64,000 nt of DNA, from NCBI RefSeq assembly GCF_016583645.1, contig NZ_NRRL01000006.1, positions 54,414 to 118,413 on the forward strand, given 5' to 3'. This document shows, piece by piece, positions 15,705-23,751 of the stretch. How positions within the stretch are numbered: position 1 is the first letter of the stretch; every line of letters starts with the position of its first letter. Below the pieces are notes generated by a model that saw only the letters and a list, made by a program, of their open reading frames with translations, had not been told where the DNA came from and did no database searches. Both the position numbers and the translations under genes were made by a program. This stretch comes from Rhodovibrio sodomensis (GTDB lineage: Bacteria; Pseudomonadota; Alphaproteobacteria; Kiloniellales; Rhodovibrionaceae).

Positions 15705-17813
15705 TCAGCGTTGCAACTCCTTCTCCCGCACGACCTGGGTCGGCTTCGCCAATGCTTGCAGGCTCCGTGCCACGTTGTCGAGCGAGACCGTGCTCTGGCG
15801 CTCCAGCTGCTCGCACCCGCTGCGGATGATCGCACTTGCCTTCGCGGCCGCGTCGTTGAGGCCGCGGCGCAGTCTGGCCGGATCGGTTGACGCCGCGAGA
15901 TCGCTCAAATGGCTGGCGCCGCCGATGCATCGCTGACGCAGCTCCTGATTTTCGCGCGCCGCCTCGCCCAAGGTCCGTAGCGCCACGCTCGTCAGATGCG
16001 CCCGCTCGCGCGCGCACTCCTCCGGGGTCCCTGCGAGCGAATCGATATGCCGGCTGAGCGCGCTGATACGGCCGTGACTGCCGGTGCGCTTGGCCTCCTG
16101 GATCGCCTCGCGCAGGAACTGCTCACGGCCCTGGCGACTCTCGAGCCCGGCCGGCATGCCGTCCCAGGGCGACTGCCGCGGAGACTGACCGAGGTCGCCC
16201 TTGACATAGAGGTCGAGAGCGCCGCGCCCCTGATCGAAGTCGGTACGCGCGATCTCATCCCGACCGCCGGCCAATCCGGGCCGACGCACCGCGTGCCAGC
16301 CGAAATTGTCGTCGATCTCCGCACGCGTTAGCGCCGCCACCTCGCTCGGCAGCCAGGCAAGACCGCTGTCCGGCGCTTTGAGGCGCTCGAACCGGCGGGC
16401 CGCCTGTTTTGTTCCGGAACCCATCTGACGCTGCGCCGCGAACAGACGGAGGCCGCCGGCCGGATCCGCTACGGCCGCGAAGGTGTGGGTGGTGGATGCG
16501 AAGACGCTGTAGCCGGCCGCCTTGTCCGGCGTGCTCCAGACCTCGGGCAGCACCATGCGTGCCTCGAAGTCATCCCGTCCGGCACCCTCGAGCGCCCGGG
16601 ACTCGCTCTGAGTGTCGATCTGATCCTCAAGACGGCCGAGGTCATAGGCGCCGGCGCCGAAGTCCAGGAACAGCATCTCCCGCTTGGCCGTGCGATCGCA
16701 GGCGCGCATACCGCGTCCGCCAATCTGGGCATAGGTCGCGCGGGTTGGCTTGCCCCGGCAGCATGCCACCGCCTCCACTTCGGTCACGTCGAGACCCTCG
16801 GTCACCATGTCGACGGCGGCGACGACGCGCAGGCTGCCGTTCGGATCCTGGAACTCCGCGAGTTCCTGATCGGCGCGCTTGTTGCGCCGATGGACCTGAC
16901 CGAGACGCAGCGGTTGAGCGAACTCGTAGCGCGCGTTCGCGCGCTCGAACGCCTTCGCGAGCTGCTCGACCTCCTTGATCTGGTCGAAGAAGAAGATCGT
17001 CTTCTTGGAGCCGGCCTGCTTCAGCCACTGATCCACCATCTGATCGTAGGTCGCCTCGTTCCAGCTCGACTTGACCTTGGTGCCGATGTCGCCCGGAAGC
17101 TCGGTGCGGTTATTGGCCTTTCGGTTCGTCGCGACGATCTCGCTGGTACGCTTGCCGTTACCGCCCTTGAGGTCGACCATGACCGTCCGGGGCCGAACGA
17201 TGCGCCCCGTGTCGAGCACTTCCTGGTAGGTCACGACAGCAGCCGGCGCCTCGACCAGCTCGCGATCCATTTCACCGGTCTCACGGAAAGGCGTCGCGGT
17301 TGCGGCAAGCACGCACGCGTCGGGAACCTTCTTCCGCACCGCGTCGATCACCTGGCGATAGTGGCTGGTCTGACCATTGGCTTTCCGCTCGTAGGCGTGA
17401 TGCCCTTCATCGATCGCGATCAGATCGTAGCCGTCGAGCTTGTCGGCATGCTTCGCCGCCGTCTGAACCATGGCGACGACGATGTCTGCGTTCTGCTGTA
17501 TCCCGCCCATTGGCTCCGGGGCGACTTGGCCGAGCTTACGGTCCGTCCACTTCGAGAGCTCGGCCGGCCTCCCGTCCTTGCCGTGCAGCATCTGCTGGAA
17601 CAGCGTGCGCGAGTGGGTCAGGAGGAGCACCTTGGGTTGCTCGCGCCGCGCGCCCGTCGCCTTCCGGAAGTCGATGAAGGTCTCCGAGACCGAAGCCAGG
17701 ATGCCTGTCTTGCCGCCGCCTGTCGGCACCACGACGACACTCGACATGCTCTCACGCAGATGGGCCAGGCTGGCTAGGGTCGTCCTGCGCTGGAAGTGCA
17801 GCTGTTTCGGCAT
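15705..17813 (-). CDS. SF2 DEAD/DEAH-family helicase
   Basis: The 702-residue protein has Walker A PTGGGKTG (residues 30-37), DEGH box (AIDEGHHAYE), motif III (AATATPF) and motif VI (QIGGRGMRACDR), with GLDVTEVEAV as motif V. This is the layout of type III restriction / UvrB-like SF2 translocases. The C-terminal 250 residues are helical and unassigned. I choose ATG 17813 (MPKQLHFQRR), with CCCATCCCCG upstream on its strand; an upstream extension lacks coding character. No nuclease or methylase partner is adjacent, so a role in repair or defence is open. Confidence 0.88.
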   Translation of the reverse strand: MPKQLHFQRRTTLASLAHLRESMSSVVVVPTGGGKTGILASVSETFIDFRKATGARREQPKVLLLTHSRTLFQQMLHGKDGRPAELSKWTDRKLGQVAPEPMGGIQQNADIVVAMVQTAAKHADKLDGYDLIAIDEGHHAYERKANGQTSHYRQVIDAVRKKVPDACVLAATATPFRETGEMDRELVEAPAAVVTYQEVLDTGRIVRPRTVMVDLKGGNGKRTSEIVATNRKANNRTELPGDIGTKVKSSWNEATYDQMVDQWLKQAGSKKTIFFFDQIKEVEQLAKAFERANARYEFAQPLRLGQVHRRNKRADQELAEFQDPNGSLRVVAAVDMVTEGLDVTEVEAVACCRGKPTRATYAQIGGRGMRACDRTAKREMLFLDFGAGAYDLGRLEDQIDTQSESRALEGAGRDDFEARMVLPEVWSTPDKAAGYSVFASTTHTFAAVADPAGGLRLFAAQRQMGSGTKQAARRFERLKAPDSGLAWLPSEVAALTRAEIDDNFGWHAVRRPGLAGGRDEIARTDFDQGRGALDLYVKGDLGQSPRQSPWDGMPAGLESRQGREQFLREAIQEAKRTGSHGRISALSRHIDSLAGTPEECARERAHLTSVALRTLGEAARENQELRQRCIGGASHLSDLAASTDPARLRRGLNDAAAKASAIIRSGCEQLERQSTVSLDNVARSLQALAKPTQVVREKELQR

Positions 17814-18023
17814 CGACGGGCTCCGGGGCCGAGAAACGGGGATGGGCAGAAGCCCACACATTCTGGAGATATTGCCGCCCGCGCGGTGCGCTAGCAGGCC
17901 GGCGTCCTTATCGGCGCATTTGCTGGCACGCGCCGAAAGGCCGCCGGCATCACCGCGTCCTTGAACCCATTTTCTCCTGAGCACACCCTGGGCCTTCCAG
18001 ACCCGCCAACGAGGACCATCAGG

Positions 18024-18755
18024 ATGCTGAACCGGATCTTCACGCCGGACCAGATCAACCGCCTACGCGCCAACGGCGAGGAGGACTACTACGGCAACCA
18101 CTCGCCCGTGGCGCTGCTCCGCAATCCCTTCGGACCCGGGGTGTGGCTGTTCACCGCGCTGTGGCTCGGCAGCGACGAGCGACTGTGGGCGCTTGCCGAT
18201 CTCGGTGCGGGCGAGCCCGACACCGGCGACGTCGAGCTCAGCAAGCTCGCGGAGTACTTCACCGACCTCGGCTACCTGCCGGAGAGCGAGCCAGACTTTG
18301 ATCCCGGACTGCGCCCGCTGTCGCAGTTCCTGCACCAGGGCAAGCGCGACGGCGCAGTGCGCCCGCACGAGGTTCTGCAGGAGCCCGAGTGGACCTTCGA
18401 GCCCCGGCTCAACGACGACCACATCTGGCGGGACATGGAGATCGAGGGCCCGCAGGGGCGCCAGACGGCCACCGTCCTGGCGCTGTACTATCTCGTCGAG
18501 GAGGGGGCGCCCCTCAACATGCTGCTGCTCTGCCGCAGCCCGGAAGGACGGATCGAGCTCTACGAGCACGCGGCCGACGGCCTGCATTACCGCGGCGAGC
18601 CGGACGCGGGCGAGCTGGCCCGACTGCACCAGGTCCAGCCGGACCAAACAGGCATCCTCGACGGCCGCGCGGTCAGCCGGAGCGACGACGACGATCTGTC
18701 CGACTACGTGCGCTTCAATACGCTCCAGACTTCGGGGCGCGCCAACCTCGATTAG
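18024..18755 (+). CDS. DUF2958-like domain protein (243 aa)
   Basis: Residues about 24-75 fit DUF2958: SPVALLRNPFGPGVWLFTAL followed by LWALADLGAGEPDTGDVELSKL, the family's acidic DLG.G block. The remainder (about 90-243) is acidic and unassigned. DUF2958 genes are common on plasmids and conjugative elements, with no established activity. The start ATG 18024 follows GAGGACCATCAGG. A recurrent CCCATTTTC motif lies 55 bp upstream. It is followed by a DUF805 gene 64 bp away. Confidence 0.7.
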   Translation: MLNRIFTPDQINRLRANGEEDYYGNHSPVALLRNPFGPGVWLFTALWLGSDERLWALADLGAGEPDTGDVELSKLAEYFTDLGYLPESEPDFDPGLRPLSQFLHQGKRDGAVRPHEVLQEPEWTFEPRLNDDHIWRDMEIEGPQGRQTATVLALYYLVEEGAPLNMLLLCRSPEGRIELYEHAADGLHYRGEPDAGELARLHQVQPDQTGILDGRAVSRSDDDDLSDYVRFNTLQTSGRANLD

Positions 18756-18819
18756 CCACTCCCATCTCCCGGGGACCACCGGCGGCCGCCGGCCCAACCC
18801 TGTCTCCTGGAGATATGAC

Positions 18820-19146
18820 ATGAACCGGATGTTCACGATCGAGGGCCGGCGCGGCCGCCTCTCCTATTTCGGCGCGAGTCTGCTGCTCCTGGTTGTCCAG
18901 ATCGGTCTGGCGATGCTGCTCTACACTGTCACCCAGACCCACGAGAGCACCTATCTGGCCGGCCTCCTGATGCTCTACCCCAGCGTGTGCATCACCGCCC
19001 AGCGCCTGCACGACATCGGCGTCAGCGCCTGGTGGTACCTGCTCTTCTTCGTCCCGATCGCCAACATCCTGTTCGGGATCGCAATTCTGTTCTGGCCGGG
19101 TCAGCGCGAGGCGAACGACTACGGCCCCAGTCTGGCAACCGCCTGA
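18820..19146 (+). CDS. DUF805 membrane protein (108 aa)
   Basis: Matches DUF805: a short soluble start (MFTIEGRRGRLSYFGASLL), then three to four membrane helices with the characteristic RLHDIGVSAWWYLLFFVP segment and a closing WPGQREANDYG. DUF805 proteins are small inner-membrane proteins of unknown role. The ribosome site is CTGGAGAT, 7 bp before ATG 18820. Confidence 0.9.
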   Translation: MNRMFTIEGRRGRLSYFGASLLLLVVQIGLAMLLYTVTQTHESTYLAGLLMLYPSVCITAQRLHDIGVSAWWYLLFFVPIANILFGIAILFWPGQREANDYGPSLATA

Positions 19147-19181
19147 TCGCCAGCCGCAAACCGCCATTGCCGCGATCCGAG

Positions 19182-19208
19182 GGCGCCGCGCCTTCCAGCC
19201 GGCGCCCC
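19182..19208 (+). terminator. Hairpin after the DUF805 gene
   Basis: Arms GGGCGCCG (19182-19189) and CGGCGCCC (19201-19208), followed by CTTTC. Likely terminator. Confidence 0.5.
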
Positions 19209-19255
19209 TTTCGCGTCGGCTGCCCTTCTCGTAAAAACCACAGGGATCAGTACTC

Positions 19256-20572
19256 ATGACCGTGACCTCCCCCCGGCGCGGCGTCTTCGCCGACCTCTTC
19301 TGCGGCGGCGGCGGCCTCAGCTACGGCGCCGAGCAGGGCGGCTTCGACTGCGCGCTCGCCGCCGATATCGAGCCCCAGCACGTCGGCGTGCATCACTACA
19401 ACATGCCCTACGGCGCCGGCGTGGTCACCGACCTGGGCCAGGCAACCGGCGACGACCTGCGCCGGGGCGCGCTGCGTGCGACCGACATCGACCTGATCGG
19501 TCTCGGCCGGAACCCGGAGATGCTGACCAAGCTCACGGCCGTCTTCGGCGGACCGCCGTGCCAGGGCCTGTCCAACATGGGCCGCAAGGATCCCTCGGAC
19601 ATCCGCAATGACCTGGTCGACCACTTCCTTCGCCTGGTCGGCGAGCTCCAGCCCCGCTACGCGGTGATGGAGAACGTCCCGGGCCTGCTGGAGGCGCGCA
19701 ACCGTCCGGTCCTCGACGGGCTGCTCGAGCGGGCGCATCAGATCGGCTTCAACGTCGTGACACCGATCCGCACCCTGCGTGCCATCGACTTCGGCGTACC
19801 GCAGACGCGCGAACGCATCATCATCATGCTCTACCGCCGGGGCGAGAACGCCCCCGCCTATCCGGAGCCGACCCACGCCGTCGACCCCAACGGCAGCGAT
19901 CTCTTTCTCAGGCGCACTCCGACTGTCGCCGAAGCGCTGGATGACCTGCCCGACGCCGACCTGTTCGAGGCGCTCCTCACCAGCGACGAGGTCCGGCTCG
20001 ACGGCTTCGACCCCGGTTACATCTCAAGCTACGCCCTCGGCCTGAAGGGGTTAGCGAACGACGTCGACGATCTCTCCTACCCGCGCCTCTGGGACCCGCA
20101 ACTGCTCACCTGCTCGATGCGCACGCGCCACAGCGACAAGACGCGCGGCATCTACGAGCGGACCCCGCCGGGCAAATCCGCTGGCGAGGGGCACAACCTG
20201 CCGCGTCTGCACCCGGACCGCTACAGCCCGACCCTGCGTGCGGGCTCGGTCGGGGGCACTTACGACGGCCGCCGGGTGTCGGGGCATACCGCGCCGCGCC
20301 CGATCCACCACCGGCTGCCGCGGGTGATCACGGTACGTGAGGGGATGCGCCTGCACAGCTATCCCGATCATGTCCGTTTGCACGCGACCAAGTTCCAGGG
20401 CTTCCGCGAGCTCGGCAACAGCGTGCCGCCCCTGCTGGCCCGCGCGATCGCGCATCAGATCCGCATCGCCGCAGGACTGGCGCCGGAGAAGCCGACCGAC
20501 GCGCTGGCCCCCGGCAACCCCGAGCTGCTGCTCGCCGAGCCGCGCGCCGCGCACGCTCTCCTCGCCGCCTGA
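19256..20572 (+). CDS. Orphan C5-cytosine DNA methyltransferase
   Basis: All core motifs are visible in the 438-residue protein: motif I DLFCGGGGLSYGAEQGGF, motif IV GGPPCQGLSNMG with nucleophile C102, motif VI ENVPG (E139), motif VIII QTRERI, and motifs IX-X ending in RELGNSVPPLLARAI. The target-recognition region (about 235-340) decides sequence specificity, which cannot be read from here. No restriction endonuclease is adjacent, so this is an orphan enzyme, perhaps epigenetic or protective. A terminator follows. Confidence 0.95.
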   Translation: MTVTSPRRGVFADLFCGGGGLSYGAEQGGFDCALAADIEPQHVGVHHYNMPYGAGVVTDLGQATGDDLRRGALRATDIDLIGLGRNPEMLTKLTAVFGGPPCQGLSNMGRKDPSDIRNDLVDHFLRLVGELQPRYAVMENVPGLLEARNRPVLDGLLERAHQIGFNVVTPIRTLRAIDFGVPQTRERIIIMLYRRGENAPAYPEPTHAVDPNGSDLFLRRTPTVAEALDDLPDADLFEALLTSDEVRLDGFDPGYISSYALGLKGLANDVDDLSYPRLWDPQLLTCSMRTRHSDKTRGIYERTPPGKSAGEGHNLPRLHPDRYSPTLRAGSVGGTYDGRRVSGHTAPRPIHHRLPRVITVREGMRLHSYPDHVRLHATKFQGFRELGNSVPPLLARAIAHQIRIAAGLAPEKPTDALAPGNPELLLAEPRAAHALLAA

Positions 20573-20580
20573 GCGCTCCC

Positions 20581-20607
20581 GGCACGCCGGCATTCCGCCG
20601 GCGTGCC
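20581..20607 (+). terminator. Terminator hairpin after the C5 methyltransferase
   Basis: Perfect 11-bp arms GGCACGCCGGC (20581-20591) and GCCGGCGTGCC (20597-20607), 5-nt loop, followed by GCCCCTTTT. Confidence 0.75.
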
Positions 20608-20634
20608 GCCCCTTTTCCCGTGAGGTCCCGTTTC

Positions 20635-21090
20635 GTGAATGAGCCCTATCCAGCGCACCTGATCCGTGACGACCTTATCGGCGTGCACGCCAGCCTGCTG
20701 GCGCTCGCCGTGCTGGATATGCCGGACCCGCTGATCGCCGAGGATCTGCTCGCCTGGATCGGCGGGAGCCCGGAGGACGCCCCCGACGGCAGCCCCGCGG
20801 GCGCGGCCCGCCTTCGGCTCGCCTCGATCCAGTCCGGAGCGCGGCAATTCGTCGACTACGACCGGATCGCCCGCGATCACCCGGAAACCGACTGTCCCGC
20901 ACTCACGAGCACGCTCCTGACCGTCCTCGGATCGGGCAGGTCCGGCGGGCTGACGCCGCTGCCGCCCGCGCTGATCGCGGGCAAGCTGCTTGAAGCGCGC
21001 GCTCACGCGGCGTTCCCGCCCCGCCTGCGCCCGGCGCTGACGTTTGTGGTGACCTGCCTCCTTGCCCCACACGACGGCCCCCGTACCTGA
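20635..21090 (+). CDS. Hypothetical protein (151 aa)
   Basis: The start is GTG 20635, preceded by GTGAGG at a suitable distance; a GTG at 20620 would begin inside that ribosome site. The protein is helical and moderately hydrophobic (GVHASLLALAVLDM; LRPALTFVVTCLL), perhaps with a buried helical bundle rather than true membrane segments. No family is recognised. It stands between the C5 methyltransferase and another small unknown. Confidence 0.55.
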   Translation: MNEPYPAHLIRDDLIGVHASLLALAVLDMPDPLIAEDLLAWIGGSPEDAPDGSPAGAARLRLASIQSGARQFVDYDRIARDHPETDCPALTSTLLTVLGSGRSGGLTPLPPALIAGKLLEARAHAAFPPRLRPALTFVVTCLLAPHDGPRT

Positions 21091-21158
21091 TCCGTTCACG
21101 CCGTCTTCATCTTCGCCACCCTATAAGACCCCTCATCAACGCTCGCGAGTACCGGATC

Positions 21159-21554
21159 ATGCGATATCGAGAAAAGCGCGCCCGCACGCTCCCCGCGCCC
21201 GTGGCCGCCGACATCCGGCGCATCGCCCGCGCGCTGAGGGCGCATCAGCCGATCCTGGATGCCACGCTGCTCCGGGCGCAACTCGGGCCCGGCGCAACCG
21301 CGGACCCTGCGGCGAAAGCAGCGCCGGATAGGGCGACCACCCCCGATGACCGCGGCCTCGATCTCGCGCGTCAGATCCTCTCCCTGCCGATCGAGGCGCC
21401 CGGTGATCCGCGCCGGCTGCGCAAGGCACGGCTGCTTGAGATGCTGGCCGACCTGCAGGACGAGGCGGTCCGTGGCACGGTGAAAGAGGCGACGCTGACA
21501 GCGATGTTCGACCAGCTGGCGGCGTCCGTCACGGAGCTCTCAAGCGGATCTTAG
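21159..21554 (+). CDS. Hypothetical helical protein (131 aa)
   Basis: A basic N-terminal segment (MRYREKRARTLPAP) is followed by helices (DIRRIARALRAHQPI; RLRKARLLEMLADLQDEAV). No domain is recognised. Start ATG 21159 is the first in frame and has no strong ribosome site. Coding character (third-position GC bias) looks normal. Confidence 0.5.
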   Translation: MRYREKRARTLPAPVAADIRRIARALRAHQPILDATLLRAQLGPGATADPAAKAAPDRATTPDDRGLDLARQILSLPIEAPGDPRRLRKARLLEMLADLQDEAVRGTVKEATLTAMFDQLAASVTELSSGS

Positions 21555-21587
21555 AAAGGGGTCGCGCACCCGCTTTTGGCGCCCTCG

Positions 21588-21603
21588 AGTGACGGCGGTC
21601 ACG
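21588..21603. promoter_or_regulatory. CRP-type site placed for class I activation
   Basis: GTGACGGCGGTCAC (21589-21602) contains GTGA-N6-TCAC. Its centre is about 60 bp before the transcription start predicted from the -10 box at 21643, which is the classic class I spacing for cAMP-CRP activation. Confidence 0.55.
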
Positions 21604-21618
21604 CGATTGGCGGGTGTT

Positions 21619-21648
21619 TTTACTTGCGGGTAACCGGCTCCGCTATAG
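21619..21648 (+). promoter_or_regulatory. Sigma-70-like promoter
   Basis: -35 TTTACT (21619-21624) and -10 CTATAG (21643-21648) separated by 18 bp. It drives the membrane-protein gene at 21739. Confidence 0.55.
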
Positions 21649-21738
21649 TGTCAGGCTCAAGATAATGCCTTGGGAAGGGCAAGAGGCGCGGAATCGCGCA
21701 CGCTGATCAGGAAAGGGCCGGGTCAACCGGCGAACACC

Positions 21739-22374
21739 ATGATCAGCGACTTCGAGATCGTCATGCGGGCCCGCGACATCGCGGTCGACTCGCCAAGTAC
21801 CTGGATCACCTTCACCCTCCTCGCGGGGCTGCTCGCGCTTGTGGGATGGAAGGTCGTGCCGCTTCTGGACGAGCAGGTGCGGCAGATCCATAACGCGCTG
21901 CGGCCGCGCCACTACATCAAGGCGGCGGCCGTCCGCAGGCAGGAGACTCAGCGCCGGAACGCCCAGTTGCTGGCCCCGGCCGCGCTGGGCGCGATGCTCG
22001 GCCTGCTGCACATCGCCGATCCGATCGCGGTGAGCATGCACCTCTCCAAGGAACTGGTGCGCGACTTCGGCGCCCTGACCTGGGCAGGCTGGGCGGTGCT
22101 CGCGCTGATGGCACCGATCGCCGTGAACCTCTTCCTGGTGTATCGTCACGCGGTCAAGTTGTTCGGTCCGGTCCTGGGAACGCTGGTCGCCCCGGCCCAC
22201 CTGATCGTGGCGATGGCGTCGGTCGCCGCCGGCATGCTCGGCGCGCCCGTAGTTCTGATCGGCCTGGTGGTCTGCAAGCGCGGCCTCTACCTTCTCGCCC
22301 CGGTCCTGGTCTTCGGCGCGCTCTACAAGGACCTGCGCCGCACGGCGCGGCGCCTCGCCCCGGCCGCCGCCTAG
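21739..22374 (+). CDS. Multi-pass membrane protein (211 aa)
   Basis: Hydrophobic segments at about residues 18-40, 80-100, 112-135, 145-170 and 178-196 indicate about five membrane helices. A basic cytoplasmic stretch (RPRHYIKAAAVRRQETQRR) follows the first. No family is recognised. Start ATG 21739; a TTG frame at 21670 is possible but lies within the leader. Its promoter carries a CRP-type site, and a strong terminator follows, so it is a single-gene unit. Confidence 0.6.
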   Translation: MISDFEIVMRARDIAVDSPSTWITFTLLAGLLALVGWKVVPLLDEQVRQIHNALRPRHYIKAAAVRRQETQRRNAQLLAPAALGAMLGLLHIADPIAVSMHLSKELVRDFGALTWAGWAVLALMAPIAVNLFLVYRHAVKLFGPVLGTLVAPAHLIVAMASVAAGMLGAPVVLIGLVVCKRGLYLLAPVLVFGALYKDLRRTARRLAPAAA

Positions 22375-22402
22375 CAGTCTGCGTCAGCTAGACCCACGGT
22401 GG

Positions 22403-22424
22403 CCCCGCCCGATTCCGGGCGGGG
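22403..22424 (+). terminator. Strong intrinsic terminator
   Basis: Arms CCCCGCCCG (22403-22411) and CGGGCGGGG (22416-22424), 4-nt loop, followed by ATTT. Confidence 0.8.
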
Positions 22425-22429
22425 ATTTA

Positions 22430-22567
22430 CGCGACGGCTATCCGCATCAGCGCGTGAGTCTGAATGCGATGGACGCCTCGCAAAACGCAGAGAGGTTCTA
22501 TGCCCGTCATGGCTATGTCGTCACGGGCCGGGGGCAGCACGTGCTGCGCTCGGGCCAGAAGATGGCC
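22430..22567 (+). pseudogene. C-terminal fragment of a GNAT acetyltransferase
   Basis: The frame through 22454 reads SLNAMDASQNAERFYARHGY then GRGQHVLRSGQKMA, the typical final strand and helix of a GNAT enzyme (LNAS.NAE.FY..HGY...G...H.L.SG..M). Everything N-terminal is missing, and the frame then runs into the reverse complement of a recombinase fragment. This is a decayed relic, not a functional gene. Confidence 0.7.
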
Positions 22568-22800
22568 AGCAGGTGGGCGGTGGACCGGGCCAGCCGATCG
22601 AGCTTCGTCACGACCAACGTGTCGCCATCGCGGCAGTAGTCCAGCTCGAGCGCGAGTTGATCCCTGGCGGCAACATCGACGGACGAGACCTGCTCCTGGA
22701 AGACCTTCTCGCAGCCGGTCGCCTGGAGGTCTCGGACCTGCGCCTCGATGCTGGCCTGCTGGTCGAGGGTGGATGTGCGGGCGTAGCCGATCAGCGTTTC
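22560..22800 (-). pseudogene. N-terminal fragment of a serine recombinase (resolvase family)
   Basis: On the minus strand the frame from about 22800 reads ETLIGYARTSTLDQQASIEA, then CEKVFQEQVSSVDVAARDQL and DTLVVTKLDRLARSTAHLLA. These are the catalytic-domain signatures of resolvase/invertase serine recombinases (YARTST with the active-site Ser; KLDRLARS). It stops at a junction with the GNAT fragment, losing the rest of the catalytic and DNA-binding domains, and no proper start codon is visible. Together the two relics mark an old mobile-element rearrangement. Confidence 0.72.
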
Positions 22801-22954
22801 AGGTGATCTCCATCGATCTGTCTCGTACGGGTCTAAAAGGTGAGGCGACGGCGCGACTCAAAAGGCGCGAAGGACCTCAGTGAGTCATTTTCGGTTGGAC
22901 GGAGAGACGACTCACGCGACCACGGCCTATTGAGACACCCCGGACATCAGACCG

Positions 22955-23296
22955 TCAGGCAACGATTCGCCCGCGCCGGCGTGCGTCATTGAGGTACGCG
23001 CTGAGCGGCCGGTCGGCGGTAAAGTCGACATCGACCACCACCGGCCAGGTGTCCGGCCCGAAGAAAAACTCGAGATCGCAGATCCGGACATAATCGGGCC
23101 GCGGCTCGCCGATCCCGAGGTCGCAGATGCCGAAAGCGAGGTCGTGGTCCGCCGGATCGAGCTCAGTCAGCAGCCAGACGGCCTCGGCGTCCGCCGTGAA
23201 CAGCTTGACGACCGGATAGAAGGCGATCTCGTCGCCTGTGCGTGCCATGGCGTCAGCCGTTCGCGATGAGCCGCTCAGTCAACTGCGGCGACAGTA
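22955..23296 (-). pseudogene. Frameshifted DUF2958 gene
   Basis: The 97-residue frame from ATG 23248 holds the core of DUF2958 (YPVVKLFTADAEAVWLLTEL, then LAFGICDLGIGEPRPDYV). The family's usual N-terminus, LLSPQLTERLIANG, is encoded immediately upstream (23296-23256) but in another frame and ends at a TGA (23253-23255). Removing one T near 23255 would fuse them into a standard DUF2958 protein. It is either a true single-base lesion or a sequencing error; translation could also restart at 23248. Confidence 0.65.
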
Positions 23297-23751
23297 GCGG
23301 CCCGGCAAGTGTGCTCAGGTCGTGAGCGGTCCTCGCGCGTTCGCCCGGTGATGAGGTCGCGCGCCCTCCATAGGTGCCCACCGCGCTGTGCGCGACCCTG
23401 TCGGACGAAACCTGCAGTCGTAGTATACGGCGCTCCGAGCGCTCGCCAAAGCCGTGCTGACGGCGTAATTCCCTACGAGTGTCTTCGAGTGTGAACAACA
23501 GACCCCGCGCGCGGGCGGTTAAGCCGGGCAAGAATTTGCCCGATCGGGCCAAATCTTGTCCGGCCGGATGGGCGCGGATTCATCGTCTGCGCGGGCATGC
23601 CGGGCCCGGGCTGGACGCTGATGGGGGTCATGAGAGACGACCGTCGAACCGGCGCGCGCGGGTGGCGCGGACGGCGCGCGGCACGCCGATCCGCGCCGCG
23701 AGGCCAGCCTTCAGATCACAGAGCGTGGCAGCCGGGTTCGGACCCCGCGTC
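23297..23751. other. Intergenic, no supported gene
   Basis: About 455 bp between the broken DUF2958 gene and the TRAP operon. A minus-strand frame (23253-23552) covers part of it, but only its last residues resemble a known family. I see no RNA gene, repeat or terminator with T-run. Confidence 0.4.

Noticed and set aside
22399..22806. 135-residue plus-strand ORF as a gene
   Set aside because: It runs through the terminator, the GNAT relic in the wrong frame and antisense to the recombinase fragment.
23253..23552. 99-residue minus-strand ORF as an intact gene
   Set aside because: Only its last ~15 residues make sense, as the displaced N-terminus of DUF2958; the rest shows no family.
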